Below are positions 1-9,400 of a stretch of 64,000 bases of DNA, in pieces (the first letter of the stretch is position 1; every line of letters starts with the position of its first letter). The position numbers and the translations under genes were made by a program. The DNA comes from Gammaproteobacteria bacterium HGW-Gammaproteobacteria-13. Lineage in GTDB: Bacteria; Pseudomonadota; Gammaproteobacteria; Pseudomonadales; Pseudomonadaceae. The notes under the pieces were generated by a model. That model had not been told where the DNA came from and did no database searches. It saw nothing but the letters and a program-made list of their open reading frames with translations. The stretch is taken from contig PGZH01000014.1 of assembly GCA_002840155.1 (NCBI GenBank), positions 32,621-96,620 of the forward strand. The letters are read 5' to 3'.

Positions 1-126
1 GGAGCGATTTTTCACGTCGCTCCGCAACGGCCCCGAAGGGGTGACCGCCAGGGATGGTGGTGTACAAAAAACAACCTACCGCGTTCAGGCCACGCCCACT
101 GTGGCCTGAGCGCAAGCGTGCGCAGC

Positions 127-148
127 TTATCCACAGATCACTCCACAG
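127..148 (+). repeat. DnaA-box-like paired motif, copy 1
   Basis: Reads TTATCCACAG-ATCA-CTCCACAG. The first nine bases are a perfect DnaA box consensus (TTATCCACA), and a second box-like half follows 12 nt later. The same 22-nt architecture recurs at 331 and 500. Seen directly; DnaA binding is an inference. Confidence 0.6.
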
Positions 149-330
149 CAACCTGGGATAAGTTATCCGCCGTGCGCCGCAGCACTGCGGCAAAGCCTTG
201 AAATAACGCGATTATTGCTTGACTCGGCAGAGCGTAAATGACGTATTTCGAGACCTCGGCAAGCTGCTCAAAAATCGATCAAATGGCGCAAAACCAGGCC
301 TTATAAGCCTCTCAGCCAGGCATACCAGAG

Positions 331-352
331 TTATCAACAGCTCTACCCACAG
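331..352 (+). repeat. DnaA-box-like paired motif, copy 2
   Basis: Reads TTATCAACAG-CTCT-ACCCACAG, the most diverged of the three copies. It keeps the 10+4+8 spacing of the other two. It begins 204 nt after copy 1. Confidence 0.5.
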
Positions 353-499
353 TAGCCGTGGACAACTTCAGCGCTACCCTACAACGCCCTGAATAACCAG
401 GCTAACCTGTTGTTTTAACGATAAATAATGTGCTGATCAAAAAGCGTACAAACACCGCAAACAACCACGCGACTAAGCCTGCAAGCGCCTACGCCCACC

Positions 500-521
500 T
501 TATCCACAGTTCGCTCCACAG
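500..521 (+). repeat. DnaA-box-like paired motif, copy 3
   Basis: Reads TTATCCACAG-TTCG-CTCCACAG, nearly identical to copy 1 (differences only in the 4-nt spacer). It begins 169 nt after copy 2. A minus-strand TTATGCACA box follows at 559-567. Confidence 0.6.
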
Positions 522-667
522 TCTTTGTGCACAACTACCCGCATGCAGCGGCAAGGGCTGTGCATAACGCCAACACGGCGGCTGGCTATGAGCCCTATCG
601 AGACAATCAACAGCCCAGCCGCCGAGCACAGGCGTAACGTAACTCCACTCATTCAGGAGATACGCCC

Positions 668-742
668 ATGCCGCTCAATGACCTGTTACGCAGCCTGCTC
701 GCCGCCTATGCCAGTGGCGCCAGCGGCAGCAGTAACGATTAG
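668..742 (+). CDS. Possible 24-residue small protein
   Basis: A 24-codon ORF (begins MPLNDLLRSLL, ends in a Gly/Ser-rich tail) starts 10 nt after a good Shine-Dalgarno sequence (AGGAG at about 655-659). The first half could form a short amphipathic helix; the second half (residues 15-24) is Ala/Gly/Ser-rich. I do not recognise it. It lies between the DnaA-box-like array and a REP palindrome, and it ends 340 nt before the yedI-like gene. The clear ribosome binding site is the main support. It could equally be a remnant of the N-terminus of a longer decayed gene. Confidence 0.3.
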   Translation: MPLNDLLRSLLAAYASGASGSSND

Positions 743-769
743 TCTCACGACACAAAAGCTGCCGCTTCC

Positions 770-853
770 GTGGGAGGGGCCGGGCGGCGTTCCGCTTCAG
801 CCGCGACGCTTTCAGCGTTCTATGGGATCAATCGCGGCTAAAGCCCCTCCCAC
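770..853. repeat. REP-type palindrome
   Basis: Outer inverted arms GTGGGAGGGGC (770-780) and GCCCCTCCCAC (843-853) enclose a second set of complementary segments (TCAGCCGCGA and TCGCGGCT). This is the layout of common Pseudomonas repetitive extragenic palindromes. A related element is at 9957-10010. Confidence 0.6.
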
Positions 854-1011
854 ATCGCCAGCCTATCTACCGACAGATCAGGGGCGGTGCCGCAATAGCA
901 GTGCCGTCGCGCCCGCATGGCATTCGCGGCCGATTTTTTCGTGCACTGCGGCAAACCTGGCTTTGCCGCCTATGGCTGATGCGTGCTGACTCACGTATAA
1001 ATCTGCGCCAT

Positions 1012-1048
1012 ATCACCCGCAGTTCTGCCTGCAGTTATGCCGGGTGAT
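1012..1048. repeat. Inverted repeat upstream of the yedI-like gene
   Basis: ATCACCCG (1012-1019) pairs with CGGGTGAT (1041-1048) around a 21-nt loop that itself contains complementary CTGC/GCAG segments. It ends 33 nt before the start codon. It could be an operator or a 5' UTR hairpin; there is no T-run. Confidence 0.3.
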
Positions 1049-1081
1049 TCGCCCCAGAAACCGTAGAAAGGAATCCGACCC

Positions 1082-2038
1082 ATGGCCGGCGCTAGCCTGT
1101 TAACCCTGCTCGATGATATTGCCGCCGTCCTCGACGACGTGGCGGTGATGACCAAAATCGCCGCCAAGAAAACCGCTGGGGTGCTCGGCGACGACCTGGC
1201 GCTAAATGCCCAGCAGGTCAGCGGCGTACGCGCCGACCGTGAGCTGCCGGTGGTCTGGGCGGTCGCCAAGGGCTCGTTCAAGAACAAGCTGATTCTGGTA
1301 CCGGCCGCCCTGCTGATCAGCGCCTTTGCGCCCTGGGCGGTAACGCCGCTGCTGATGTTTGGCGGTGCCTTCCTTTGCTACGAGGGCTTCGAGAAGCTGG
1401 CGCACAAGTTCCTCCACAGCAAGGCCGATGCCCAGGTGCAGCATGTCGAACGCCTGCACGCCGTGGCCGACCCTGAAGTGGACATGCTGGCGTTCGAGAA
1501 GGACAAGATCAAAGGCGCGATCCGCACCGACTTTATCCTCTCGGCGGAAATCATCGCCATTACCCTCGGCACCGTGGCGCTGGCCAGTTTCGGCAAGCAG
1601 GTCGCGGTGCTCTCGGGTATCGCCCTGCTGATGACGGTCGGGGTTTATGGCCTGGTGGCGGGTATCGTCAAGCTGGATGACGCCGGCCTCTATCTCAACC
1701 AGCGTGATGGCGACGGCCTGGGCAGCCGACTGCAGCGCAGCATCGGTCGCGGCATTCTGTTTACCGCGCCGTATATGATGAAAACCCTGTCGGTTCTTGG
1801 CACCGCGGCGATGTTTATGGTCGGCGGCGGCATCCTCACCCACGGCGTACATGCCGCACAGGAATGGATCGACCAACTGGCGCAGAGCGTGGCGGCCAGC
1901 AGCGGCCTACTCGCAGCCTTGCTGCCAACCCTGCTGAATGCCATCGCCGGGATCATCGCCGGTGCCGCTGCCCTGCTGCTGGTCAGCCTGGCGACACGCA
2001 TCTGGAAAGCCGTGAAACCGAGCAAGGCGCACGCCTGA
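1082..2038 (+). CDS. yedI: YedI-like DUF808 inner-membrane protein
   Basis: The 318-residue protein matches the DUF808/YedI family, whose biochemical role is not established. The N-terminus ([20 protein letters not shown], then [11 protein letters not shown]) is the typical family opening. Hydrophobic segments are seen at about residues 70-105, 146-195, 228-250 and 275-310, separated by charged loops, so it is an integral inner-membrane protein. Length is close to E. coli YedI (about 305). It is monocistronic: the next gene is convergent and a perfect 10-bp hairpin follows the stop. The start ATG follows a GGAA-type ribosome binding site (GAAAGGAATCCGACCC). Confidence 0.85.
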   Translation: MAGASLLTLLDDIAAVLDDVAVMTKIAAKKTAGVLGDDLALNAQQVSGVRADRELPVVWAVAKGSFKNKLILVPAALLISAFAPWAVTPLLMFGGAFLCYEGFEKLAHKFLHSKADAQVQHVERLHAVADPEVDMLAFEKDKIKGAIRTDFILSAEIIAITLGTVALASFGKQVAVLSGIALLMTVGVYGLVAGIVKLDDAGLYLNQRDGDGLGSRLQRSIGRGILFTAPYMMKTLSVLGTAAMFMVGGGILTHGVHAAQEWIDQLAQSVAASSGLLAALLPTLLNAIAGIIAGAAALLLVSLATRIWKAVKPSKAHA

Positions 2039-2044
2039 TCCAGC

Positions 2045-2070
2045 GCCGGCCGCCATCCCTGGCGGCCGGC
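2045..2070. terminator. Hairpin between convergent yedI-like and mscS-like genes
   Basis: A perfect 10-bp GC-rich inverted repeat (2045-2054 with 2061-2070, loop 2055-2060) lies in the 40-nt gap between two convergent genes. There is no strong T-run on either side, so it is a weak or bidirectional terminator at best. Confidence 0.45.
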
Positions 2071-2078
2071 CTCCTCTG

Positions 2079-2927
2079 TTATCCCGCCTGCTGCATGATC
2101 ACCGTCTGCGCCGGCATCGGCGCCGGGAAGCCGCCTTCGCCGAGGGCATCCTTGATCATCTTGTTGGTGTCGAAATACACCTGCCAGTAATGATCGGTGT
2201 GGCAATAAGGGCGCACCGCCAGCACCGGCCCGACCAGATTGAACTCGATAATTTCCACATCCACTGCCGGCTCCTTGAGCACGTTGGCAATGCCGGCGAT
2301 GCGCTCCTTGAGCAGCGCCGCAGCAGCTTTGTAATCCGCCGCGCCGGACAGCTGCGCCTGCAGATCGACCCGGCGAAACGCGTTATGGCTGAAGTTCTGG
2401 ATGTTGTCGGAAAAAATCTTGTTGTTACCCACCAGGGTCATCACGTTATCCGGGGTGTTGATCGCGGTGACAAACAGGCCGATCTCGGTGACGGTGCCTA
2501 CCACGCCGCCGGCGCTGATAAAGTCGCCGACCTTGAACGGCCGCAGCACGATGATAAAACCACCGGCCGCGAGGTTGGCCAACAGCCCCGACCAGGCCAT
2601 GCCGATGGCCAGACCGACCGCCGCAATCAACGCCGCCAGGCTGGTGGTCTGCACGCCGAAGTAGCCGAGAATGCCGATGACCAGAATGATATTGAGGGTC
2701 ACCGAGATAAAGTTGCCGACATAGCGCAGCACCGTCGGGTCAACCCGCTGCTGGCCCAGCGCACGCTGCACCATGCCGACGGCAAAGCCGATCAGCCAGC
2801 GGCCGATCACCCAGAAGGCAATCGCTGAGAGAATCTTGATGGCAAACGCCGCGCCGTACTGCGCGACCAGGTTGTAGAGATCGGCAACTTTCTCGGTGCC
2901 GAGATTGATCAGGTTGGTTTCTTCCAT
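2079..2927 (-). CDS. mscS: MscS-family small-conductance mechanosensitive channel
   Basis: This is a pressure-relief channel of the inner membrane that opens on hypo-osmotic shock. The 282-residue protein is the size of E. coli MscS (286). Three N-terminal helices end in a Gly/Ala-rich pore helix (TTSLAALIAAVGLAIGMAW, about residues 95-114). The MscS beta domain follows (RPFKVGDFISAGGVVGTVTE), then the C-terminal alpha/beta cage. The start was set at MEETNLINLG because a GGAG ribosome binding site sits 8 nt upstream; a longer frame would add eight unlikely residues. It is convergent with yedI and upstream of the transglutaminase cluster on the same strand. Confidence 0.88.
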   Translation of the reverse strand: MEETNLINLGTEKVADLYNLVAQYGAAFAIKILSAIAFWVIGRWLIGFAVGMVQRALGQQRVDPTVLRYVGNFISVTLNIILVIGILGYFGVQTTSLAALIAAVGLAIGMAWSGLLANLAAGGFIIVLRPFKVGDFISAGGVVGTVTEIGLFVTAINTPDNVMTLVGNNKIFSDNIQNFSHNAFRRVDLQAQLSGAADYKAAAALLKERIAGIANVLKEPAVDVEIIEFNLVGPVLAVRPYCHTDHYWQVYFDTNKMIKDALGEGGFPAPMPAQTVIMQQAG

Positions 2928-2983
2928 AGCGCAACTCCAGTGAGTGTTCACTGGAAAAACGCTAGCACGCCGTTACATAAGCG

Positions 2984-3883
2984 CTAGATCGCGGGGATCG
3001 GCAGCACCGTCACCTGCACCTCGGGGTCATGGCTGCCACCGCCGAGAATCACCCCGCGCAGCGGCGAGACATCGGCAAAATCGCGGCCCCAGGCCAGGGT
3101 GATATGTTCCAGCGCCGGGCGGATATTGTTGGTCGGGTCAAAATCCACCCAGCCCTGCTGCGGGCAGAACACCGAGACCCAGGCGTGCGAGGCATCGGCG
3201 CCGATCAGCCGGGGTTGGCCGGGCGGCGGCTGGGTCAGCAGATAACCACTGACATAGCGCGCCGAAAGGCCCATGGAGCGCAGACAGGCAAGCATCAGGT
3301 GGGCGAAGTCCTGACACACGCCGCGGCGCTCCTCCAGCACCTGCAACAGCGGTGTCGCCACCTGGGTGGCGGCGGCATCGAAGCTGAATTCACTGAAAAT
3401 CTTCTGCATCAGCCCATCCACCGCCGCCAGCAACGGCCGGCCGGGGCTAAAGCAATCCGCCGCGTAGGCGGCGAACACCTGCTTGAGGTGCACATAGGGC
3501 GATTCGAAGCGAAAGCGCGTGGCCTCCAGCACCCCAGGCAACAGCGCCTGACCGCTGTAACGCAGGGCCGTGCAGGCCTCTTCCCAAGGCGGCGACGCCT
3601 GCAGATCCAACGTTGGCCGCGCCAGCACTTCGACCTGCAGCCGCGCACTGACTTTGAGCTCATCATGCGGGCGCTCGAATACCAGGCGGGTCAGCGGGTT
3701 GCCGAACACATCCAGGGCGTCCTGGCGCTGGCACGGCTGCGGGCTGACCTGCAACTGCTGGTTGTGATTGCACTGCCAGGGGCAGGCGCGCGGCCACAGA
3801 TGCGCCAGCTGCTGGGCCAGCGACACCGGACTGGCGTAGCGGTAATGGGTGTCGTGAAGAATCTGATAGAAGGCGCTGCTCAT
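2984..3883 (-). CDS. Transglutaminase-like cysteine protease family protein
   Basis: The 299-residue protein has a bacterial transglutaminase N-terminal beta domain (about residues 5-95) followed by a transglutaminase-like core. The catalytic triad is visible: Cys190 in RRGVCQDFAH, His233 in ASHAWVSVF and Asp249 in WVDFDPTNN. There is no signal peptide, so it is probably cytoplasmic. Its start overlaps the stop of the upstream ATP-grasp/alpha-E gene by 4 nt (ATGA), showing translational coupling. Families of this kind co-occur with ATP-grasp and alpha-E proteins and are thought to act in synthesis or hydrolysis of a peptide-like amide product, but no substrate has been shown. Confidence 0.85.
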   Translation of the reverse strand: MSSAFYQILHDTHYRYASPVSLAQQLAHLWPRACPWQCNHNQQLQVSPQPCQRQDALDVFGNPLTRLVFERPHDELKVSARLQVEVLARPTLDLQASPPWEEACTALRYSGQALLPGVLEATRFRFESPYVHLKQVFAAYAADCFSPGRPLLAAVDGLMQKIFSEFSFDAAATQVATPLLQVLEERRGVCQDFAHLMLACLRSMGLSARYVSGYLLTQPPPGQPRLIGADASHAWVSVFCPQQGWVDFDPTNNIRPALEHITLAWGRDFADVSPLRGVILGGGSHDPEVQVTVLPIPAI

Positions 3884-6393
3884 GAGGATTGCGTCCGCTG
3901 GCTGGCGTCAACATGCACGAAGAAGCGCAAGCCTAAGCGATCGGAGATTTCCGCACTGGCTTGGCTGATGCTTTCCAGCAGCGCGGACAGACCGTCGAGC
4001 ACCTCCTGCACGCTGGCCGCGCCAAACAGCGGATTCTCCAGACTGGCCAGGCTAAAGCGCGCCAGCTGCCCTTCCAGGTGTTTCAGCCGGCGCTCACTGG
4101 GCAACTCGAAACGCTCGCCCAGGCGCGACAGGGAGCGCAGCAGGGTGCGCACCTGAAACAGCACGGCGTGCGGGTTCTGCTCATCCAGTAGCAACAGGTC
4201 GAGCACCGGAATCAGCTGCGCCGAGGCCAGGTAACGGGTGCGGTAGGTGATGCTGCTGTTACCCAGCTCCAGCAACCATTCCAGCGCCGATTGATCCTGC
4301 GCCGCGCTGCTGGTGAGGAAGTTGGCCAGGCTGTCGCAGAGAAACTGCAGGCGCTCGATACAGCGGCCGATCATCAGAAAGCGCCAGCCGTCATCGCGGG
4401 TCATATCATCCAGGGCAAAGCCTGACAGCGCCGCCAACGACAGCAGCAGGCGGTCGAGAAAATCCAGCAGCTCGCCGAAGTCGGCCTGCTCGGCATCCAG
4501 GCCCTGGGCCTCGCGCTGCAGTTCGAGCAAGGCCTGCCAGTTGGCCTGGGACAGCTTGCCGCGCACGCTGCCGGCCACCCACTGCAGGCGCTGCAGATTG
4601 CCGCGCAGGCTGTCGGGCCAATCCTCGCCAAGCAGCGCTTCAAGCAGACGCGCGTGCAGTTCGCCGCTGTCGGCATCCGGCAGCAGGCCCAGACTCTCCG
4701 CCAGACTCAGGGCGGTTTGCAGCGCCTGCGGGTCATCGTCGTCATCCACATAACGCGCCAGCATGATGCGCAGCAGCCGCGCGCCGTCCTCGCAGCGTTC
4801 GCTGTAGCGGCCGAACCAGTAGAGGTTTTCCACCACCCGCGAAGGCAGATAGGGGTCACTGCGCACCAGATCAGCCACGCCCAGCGGGCGCAACCATTGC
4901 CAGGGTTCGCCGCCGGCATGCCGTTCGCCGAGCACCCAGGTGTCCTTGCTGGCACCGCCGCGTTGCATCGACACCACTTCGGCGTCGGCTTCGGCGGCTA
5001 CCCGGGTCAGGCCGCCGGGCATTACCCGGTAACCCTCGGCGCTGGCCACGGCAAACACCCGCATACCAATCGCACGCGGCGCCAGCTGGCCGTCTTCCGG
5101 CTGCCAGACCGGCGCCTGCGACAGTTGCGCCAAAGCCTGAGCGACATAGGCATAAGGTCGCGCCTTGAGCCGTTCAGCCAGCTCGGCGCGCTGCGCTTCA
5201 TCCAGATCACGGCCAAACACCGGGGCAAAACTCTGCGAGGGAAAGCTGGCGCGCACCAGCAGCTCGTCGAGCTGCTCCAGGGCCTTGTCCAGCACCGGCG
5301 GCTCGCCGCACCACCAACTGGCGATGCTCGGCAGCAGCAGTTCTTCGCCCAGTAATTTTTCCGCGATGGCCGGGAGAAAGCCCGGTAGGCCTGGGGACTC
5401 CAGCACGCCACTGCCGAGGGCGTTGGCCACCAGCACATTGCCCTGGCGCACCGCTTCGAGCAGGCCGGGCACGCCGAGGGCCGAGTCGGTACGCAGCTCC
5501 AGCGGGTCGCAGAAGTCATCATCCAGGCGGCGCAGCACCGCATGCACGCGGCGCAGGCCGGCCAGGGTCTTCAGATAGACCTTGGCATCGCGCACGGTGA
5601 GGTCGCTGCCTTCCACCAAGGGGTAGCCGAGCTGACGCGCCAGGTACAGGTGCTCAAAATAACTCTCGTTGAAACGCCCAGGGGTGAGCAGCACCACCAG
5701 CGGTGTTTCACTGCCGGCCGGGGCCTGGCGCGCCAGGGTGTCCTGCAGGGTGCGGAAGAAACCGGCCAGGTATTGCACGCGCAGATCGCGGTACAGCTCT
5801 GGAAAGGCGCGGGAGACGATCTGCCGGTTTTCCAGGGCATAACCGGCACCGGACGGCGCCTGGGTGCGGTCGGCCGTTACCCACCAACGGCCATCCGGCG
5901 CGCGAGCCAGGTCCACCGCATACAGGTGCAGGTAGGTGCCGCCGGGTGGCTGCACACCCTGGCAGGGCCACAGGTAGTTGTTGTGGCCAAACACCAGCTC
6001 GGCCGGCAACAACCCGTCGGCCAGCAGCTGCTGCGGGCCATACAGATCAGCCAGCACGGCATTTAGCAAACCGGCACGTTGGGCCACGCCGGCGGCGATT
6101 TGCTGCCATTCTTCGGCCGGAATCAGATTGGGCAGCAGGTCCAGCTCCCAAGGCCGGTCGGCACCGTCGGGGTCGGCGTAGACGTTGTAGGTCACGCCGT
6201 TTTCCTGAATCTGCCGCGCCAGCAGAGCCTGGCGCTGGGCCAGCTGCGCCGGGCTGCTGCGCTGCAAACGCTCTAACAGCAGGCGCCAGTGCGGGCGCAC
6301 CTGACCGTCGGCGTCGAACAGTTCATGGTAAGCCCCGGACGTCAGGGGGTAGTCGGCAAGCAGGTCGGGCATGGCAGGCTCGATAAAAGGCAT
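3880..6393 (-). CDS. Circularly permuted ATP-grasp / alpha-E domain fusion protein
   Basis: The 837-residue protein joins two families that are often separate genes. Residues about 15-490 are a circularly permuted type 2 ATP-grasp domain (former DUF404/DUF407), with NVYADPDG, VFGHNNYLWP and LVVLLTPGRFNESYFEH regions. Residues about 505-815 are an alpha-E (DUF403) helical domain beginning VENLYWFGRYSERCEDGARL. ATP-grasp enzymes form amide bonds through acyl-phosphates, so peptide-like bond synthesis is expected; the product is unknown. It is the middle gene of a three-gene minus-strand cluster, 84 nt after the large transglutaminase/DUF2126 gene and overlapping the small transglutaminase by 4 nt. 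A perfect REP palindrome lies in the upstream gap. Confidence 0.88.
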   Translation of the reverse strand: MPFIEPAMPDLLADYPLTSGAYHELFDADGQVRPHWRLLLERLQRSSPAQLAQRQALLARQIQENGVTYNVYADPDGADRPWELDLLPNLIPAEEWQQIAAGVAQRAGLLNAVLADLYGPQQLLADGLLPAELVFGHNNYLWPCQGVQPPGGTYLHLYAVDLARAPDGRWWVTADRTQAPSGAGYALENRQIVSRAFPELYRDLRVQYLAGFFRTLQDTLARQAPAGSETPLVVLLTPGRFNESYFEHLYLARQLGYPLVEGSDLTVRDAKVYLKTLAGLRRVHAVLRRLDDDFCDPLELRTDSALGVPGLLEAVRQGNVLVANALGSGVLESPGLPGFLPAIAEKLLGEELLLPSIASWWCGEPPVLDKALEQLDELLVRASFPSQSFAPVFGRDLDEAQRAELAERLKARPYAYVAQALAQLSQAPVWQPEDGQLAPRAIGMRVFAVASAEGYRVMPGGLTRVAAEADAEVVSMQRGGASKDTWVLGERHAGGEPWQWLRPLGVADLVRSDPYLPSRVVENLYWFGRYSERCEDGARLLRIMLARYVDDDDDPQALQTALSLAESLGLLPDADSGELHARLLEALLGEDWPDSLRGNLQRLQWVAGSVRGKLSQANWQALLELQREAQGLDAEQADFGELLDFLDRLLLSLAALSGFALDDMTRDDGWRFLMIGRCIERLQFLCDSLANFLTSSAAQDQSALEWLLELGNSSITYRTRYLASAQLIPVLDLLLLDEQNPHAVLFQVRTLLRSLSRLGERFELPSERRLKHLEGQLARFSLASLENPLFGAASVQEVLDGLSALLESISQASAEISDRLGLRFFVHVDASQRTQSS

Positions 6394-6401
6394 GTCGTAT
6401 G

Positions 6402-6467
6402 TGTAGGAGCCAGCTTGCTGGCGATCCGTAGCGACGCGAGAGCATCGCCAGCAAGCTGGCTCCTACA
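6402..6467. repeat. REP palindrome with perfect 24-bp arms
   Basis: Arm 6402-6425 (starts TGTAGGAGCCAGCTTGCTGG) is the exact reverse complement of arm 6444-6467; the loop is 18 nt. This is a common Pseudomonas REP/BIME type. It sits in the 84-nt gap inside the transglutaminase cluster, where the transcript would form a long stem-loop. Confidence 0.85.
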
Positions 6468-6477
6468 AAAGCGCAAA

Positions 6478-9400
6478 CTAGGTCAGGCGCAGATCCAGGG
6501 TCATGGGCATTTCATTATTATTGATCGGGGCCAGTGCCGGGCGTTTGCCTGGGCTGTGGCCCAGACGGAAGAAGCGCGCCAGGCGCCGACTCTCGGCCTC
6601 GTAGGCGTTGACCGGCAGGCTGTCGTAATTGCGGCCGCCCGGATGGGCGACATGATACTGGCAACCGCCAAGGGAGCGACTCATCCAGCTGTCCACCAGG
6701 TCGAAGACCAGCGGCGCATGCACCTCGATGGTCGGGTGCAGGCAATTGGCCGGCTGCCAGGCGCGAAAGCGCACACCGCCGACAAACTCGCCGACCTTGC
6801 CGGTAGGCCGCAGCGGCACCGGCACGCCGTTGCAGGTCAACACATAACGGTCACTCGGCAGGCCGTTGAGTTTGACCTGCATGCGCTCCAGCGAGGAATC
6901 CACATAGCGCACCGTACCGCCGCCACCGCCCTCCTCGCCCAGCACATGCCAGGGCTCCAGGGCCTGGCGCAGTTCCAGTTCGATGCCCTTGACGTTGAAG
7001 TCGCCGGATTTGGGAAAACGGAACTCGAAGTGCGGAGCAAACCACTCGCTGTGCAGACGATAGCCGCAGCCGTCCAGCTCCTGCAGCACGTCGGCAAAAT
7101 CCTGCTCGATAAAGTGCGGCAGCAGGTAGCGGTCATGCAGCTCGGTGCCCCAGCGCACCAGTCGCGCCGGTTTGTAGGGTTCACGCCAGAAGCGCGCGAT
7201 CAGCGCGCGGATCAGCAACTGCTGGGCCAGGCTCATCTGCGCATGGGGCGGCATTTCAAAGGCGCGCAGTTCCAGCAGGCCGAGGCGCCCGGAGGCCGAG
7301 TCTGGCGAGTACAGCTTATCGATACAGAACTCGGAGCGATGGGTGTTACCGGTCACGTCCACCAGCAAGTTGCGCAGCAGGCGGTCGACCAGCCAGGGCT
7401 GACAGTCGCGGCCCACTTCGGGCATCTGCGCGAAGGCGATTTCCAGCTCGTACAACGCATCGTTACGCGCTTCATCAATACGCGGCGCCTGGGACGTCGG
7501 GCCGATAAACAGGCCGCTGAACAAGTAGGACAGCGACGGGTGGTTGTGCCAGTAACTGATCAGGCTGCGCAGTAGGTCCGGGCGGCGCAGAAACGGCGAG
7601 TCCGCAGGCGTCGCACCACCGAGGACAAAGTGATTGCCGCCGCCGGTGCCGGTGTGGCGGCCGTCGATCATAAATTTCTCGCTGGAGAGGCGGCATTCGC
7701 GGGCCTGCTCGTAGAGAAATTCGGTGCGCTCGACCAGCTCGTCCCAACTGGCGGCCGGGTGGATATTCACCTCGATCACGCCGGGGTCCGGAGTTACGCG
7801 GAAGAAATGCAGGCGCGGGTCCAGCGGCGGCTCGTAACCTTCCAGCAACACCGGGCATTTCAGCTCGGCGGCGGTGGCTTCGATGGCGGCCACCAGCTCC
7901 AGGTAATCCTCCAGACGCACCAGCGGCGGCATAAATAGATAGAGCTTGCCGTCACGCGGCTCGGCGCACAGCGCGGTGCGTACCACGCCGGCGGCCGACT
8001 GACCCAGCAGCGGACGTTTGCTCGTACTGGTCTGACTGCCCGACCAGACACCGCGCGACTGCGGCTTGATCTGCGCCGCTGCCGGCAACGGGGCGAAGCG
8101 TTGGCTCGGGTCTTCGGGGGTGATGTAGGGGTAATCGGCGTCACTGACCCAGGGTTGTGAATCCAACGGCAGGCGGTAGCCCATCGCTGAATCGCCGGGG
8201 ATCAGGCGGCAGTGTTCATCGCGCAGAAACCAGCTGCCACTCTGCCAGCCCAGCTGCTTGGCATGCCGGGCCAACGGCAGGATATGCCCGACCACTTTAT
8301 CCAGACCTTGCTCGAACACCTTGCGCAGGCGCTCACGTTCCAGTGGATCGGCCAGGCGCGGGTCTTCGGCGGTGACGTTGATTGGCAGCTTGCGCTCGCG
8401 CCACAGGTAGTAGAAGCGATCCTCATAGGCCGGCACGCGGTATTTAGCGTCCACGCCCAGGCGCTCGGCGAGCAGGGTGAGAAAGTCGGCGGCCTTGGCC
8501 GCATCGACGCCGTAGTCCTGTTGTTCATCGGCGTACAGCGCCGGGTTGTGCCAGATCGGCTCGCCATCACGGCGCCAGTAGGCATTCAGCGACCAGCGCG
8601 GCAGCTGTTCGCCGGGGTACCACTTGCCCTGACCGAAATGCACCAGCGCACTCGGCGCGTAATGCTCGCGCAGACGATGAAACAGGTCGGTGGCCAGGCG
8701 GCGCTTGTTTGGCCCCAGGGCGGCGGTGTTCCATTCCGCATCGTCGGGGTAATCGAGGGCGACAAAGGTCGGCTCGCCGCCCATGGTCAGGCGCACATCC
8801 TGCGCTTGCAGGTCCTCATCGATCTTCTGCCCAAGGCCGACAATCGCCTGCCACTGCGCATCGCTGTAGGGCTTACTGACGCGTGGTGCTTCCCAGATAC
8901 GCTCGACCCACATCTCGTGGCTGAACTCGCACTCGCTCTCATCCACGCCGCCGCTGATCGGCGCCGCCGAGGACGGCTCCGGGCTGCAGGCCAGTGGGAT
9001 ATGACCTTCACCAGCGAACAGGCCGCTGGTCGGGTCCAGGCCGATCCAGCCGGCACCGGGCAGATAGACTTCGCACCAAGCATGCAGATCGGTGAAATCC
9101 ACCTCGGTGCCGGAGGGGCCGTCGAGGGATTTCACGTCGGCTTTCAGCTGAATCAGGTAGCCGGAAACAAAGCGCGCCGCCAGGCCCAGGTGGCGGAACA
9201 GCTGCACCAGCAGCCAGGCCGAATCGCGGCAGGAACCGGAGCCTTTCTCCAGGCTTTCTTCCGGGCTCTGCACGCCCGGCTCTAGGCGAATCAGGTAGCT
9301 GATATCGGTGGCCAGGCGCTGATTCAGCGCCACCAGAAAATCCACACTCGGCAGCGGCGTGCGCTCGATGCTGGCCAGGTACTTGGCAAATAGCTTGTCG

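Larger units (their letters stand above)
1..667. other. Gene-poor leading region with DnaA-box-like motifs
   Basis: No reading frame in this stretch has a convincing start, codon usage or recognisable protein. It opens with a 7-bp hairpin (1-7 with 17-23). It then holds three similar 22-nt motifs, listed separately, and an AT-rich patch at about 410-455. A further DnaA-box match (TTATGCACA) lies on the minus strand at 559-567. The left neighbour is outside the window, so this could be the promoter or regulatory zone of a gene to the left. Function is unknown. Confidence 0.5.

Noticed and set aside
127-567. Chromosomal origin oriC
   Set aside because: DnaA-box-like motifs are present, but dnaA, dnaN, recF, gyrB and rpmH, which flank oriC in Pseudomonas, are not in the window. 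Reported only as an unexplained array.
525-989. 154-codon plus-strand frame in the leading region
   Set aside because: It crosses the DnaA-box-like motif boundary, the 24-codon ORF and the REP palindrome, has no ribosome binding site, and its product is low-complexity Pro/Arg/Ser without family resemblance.
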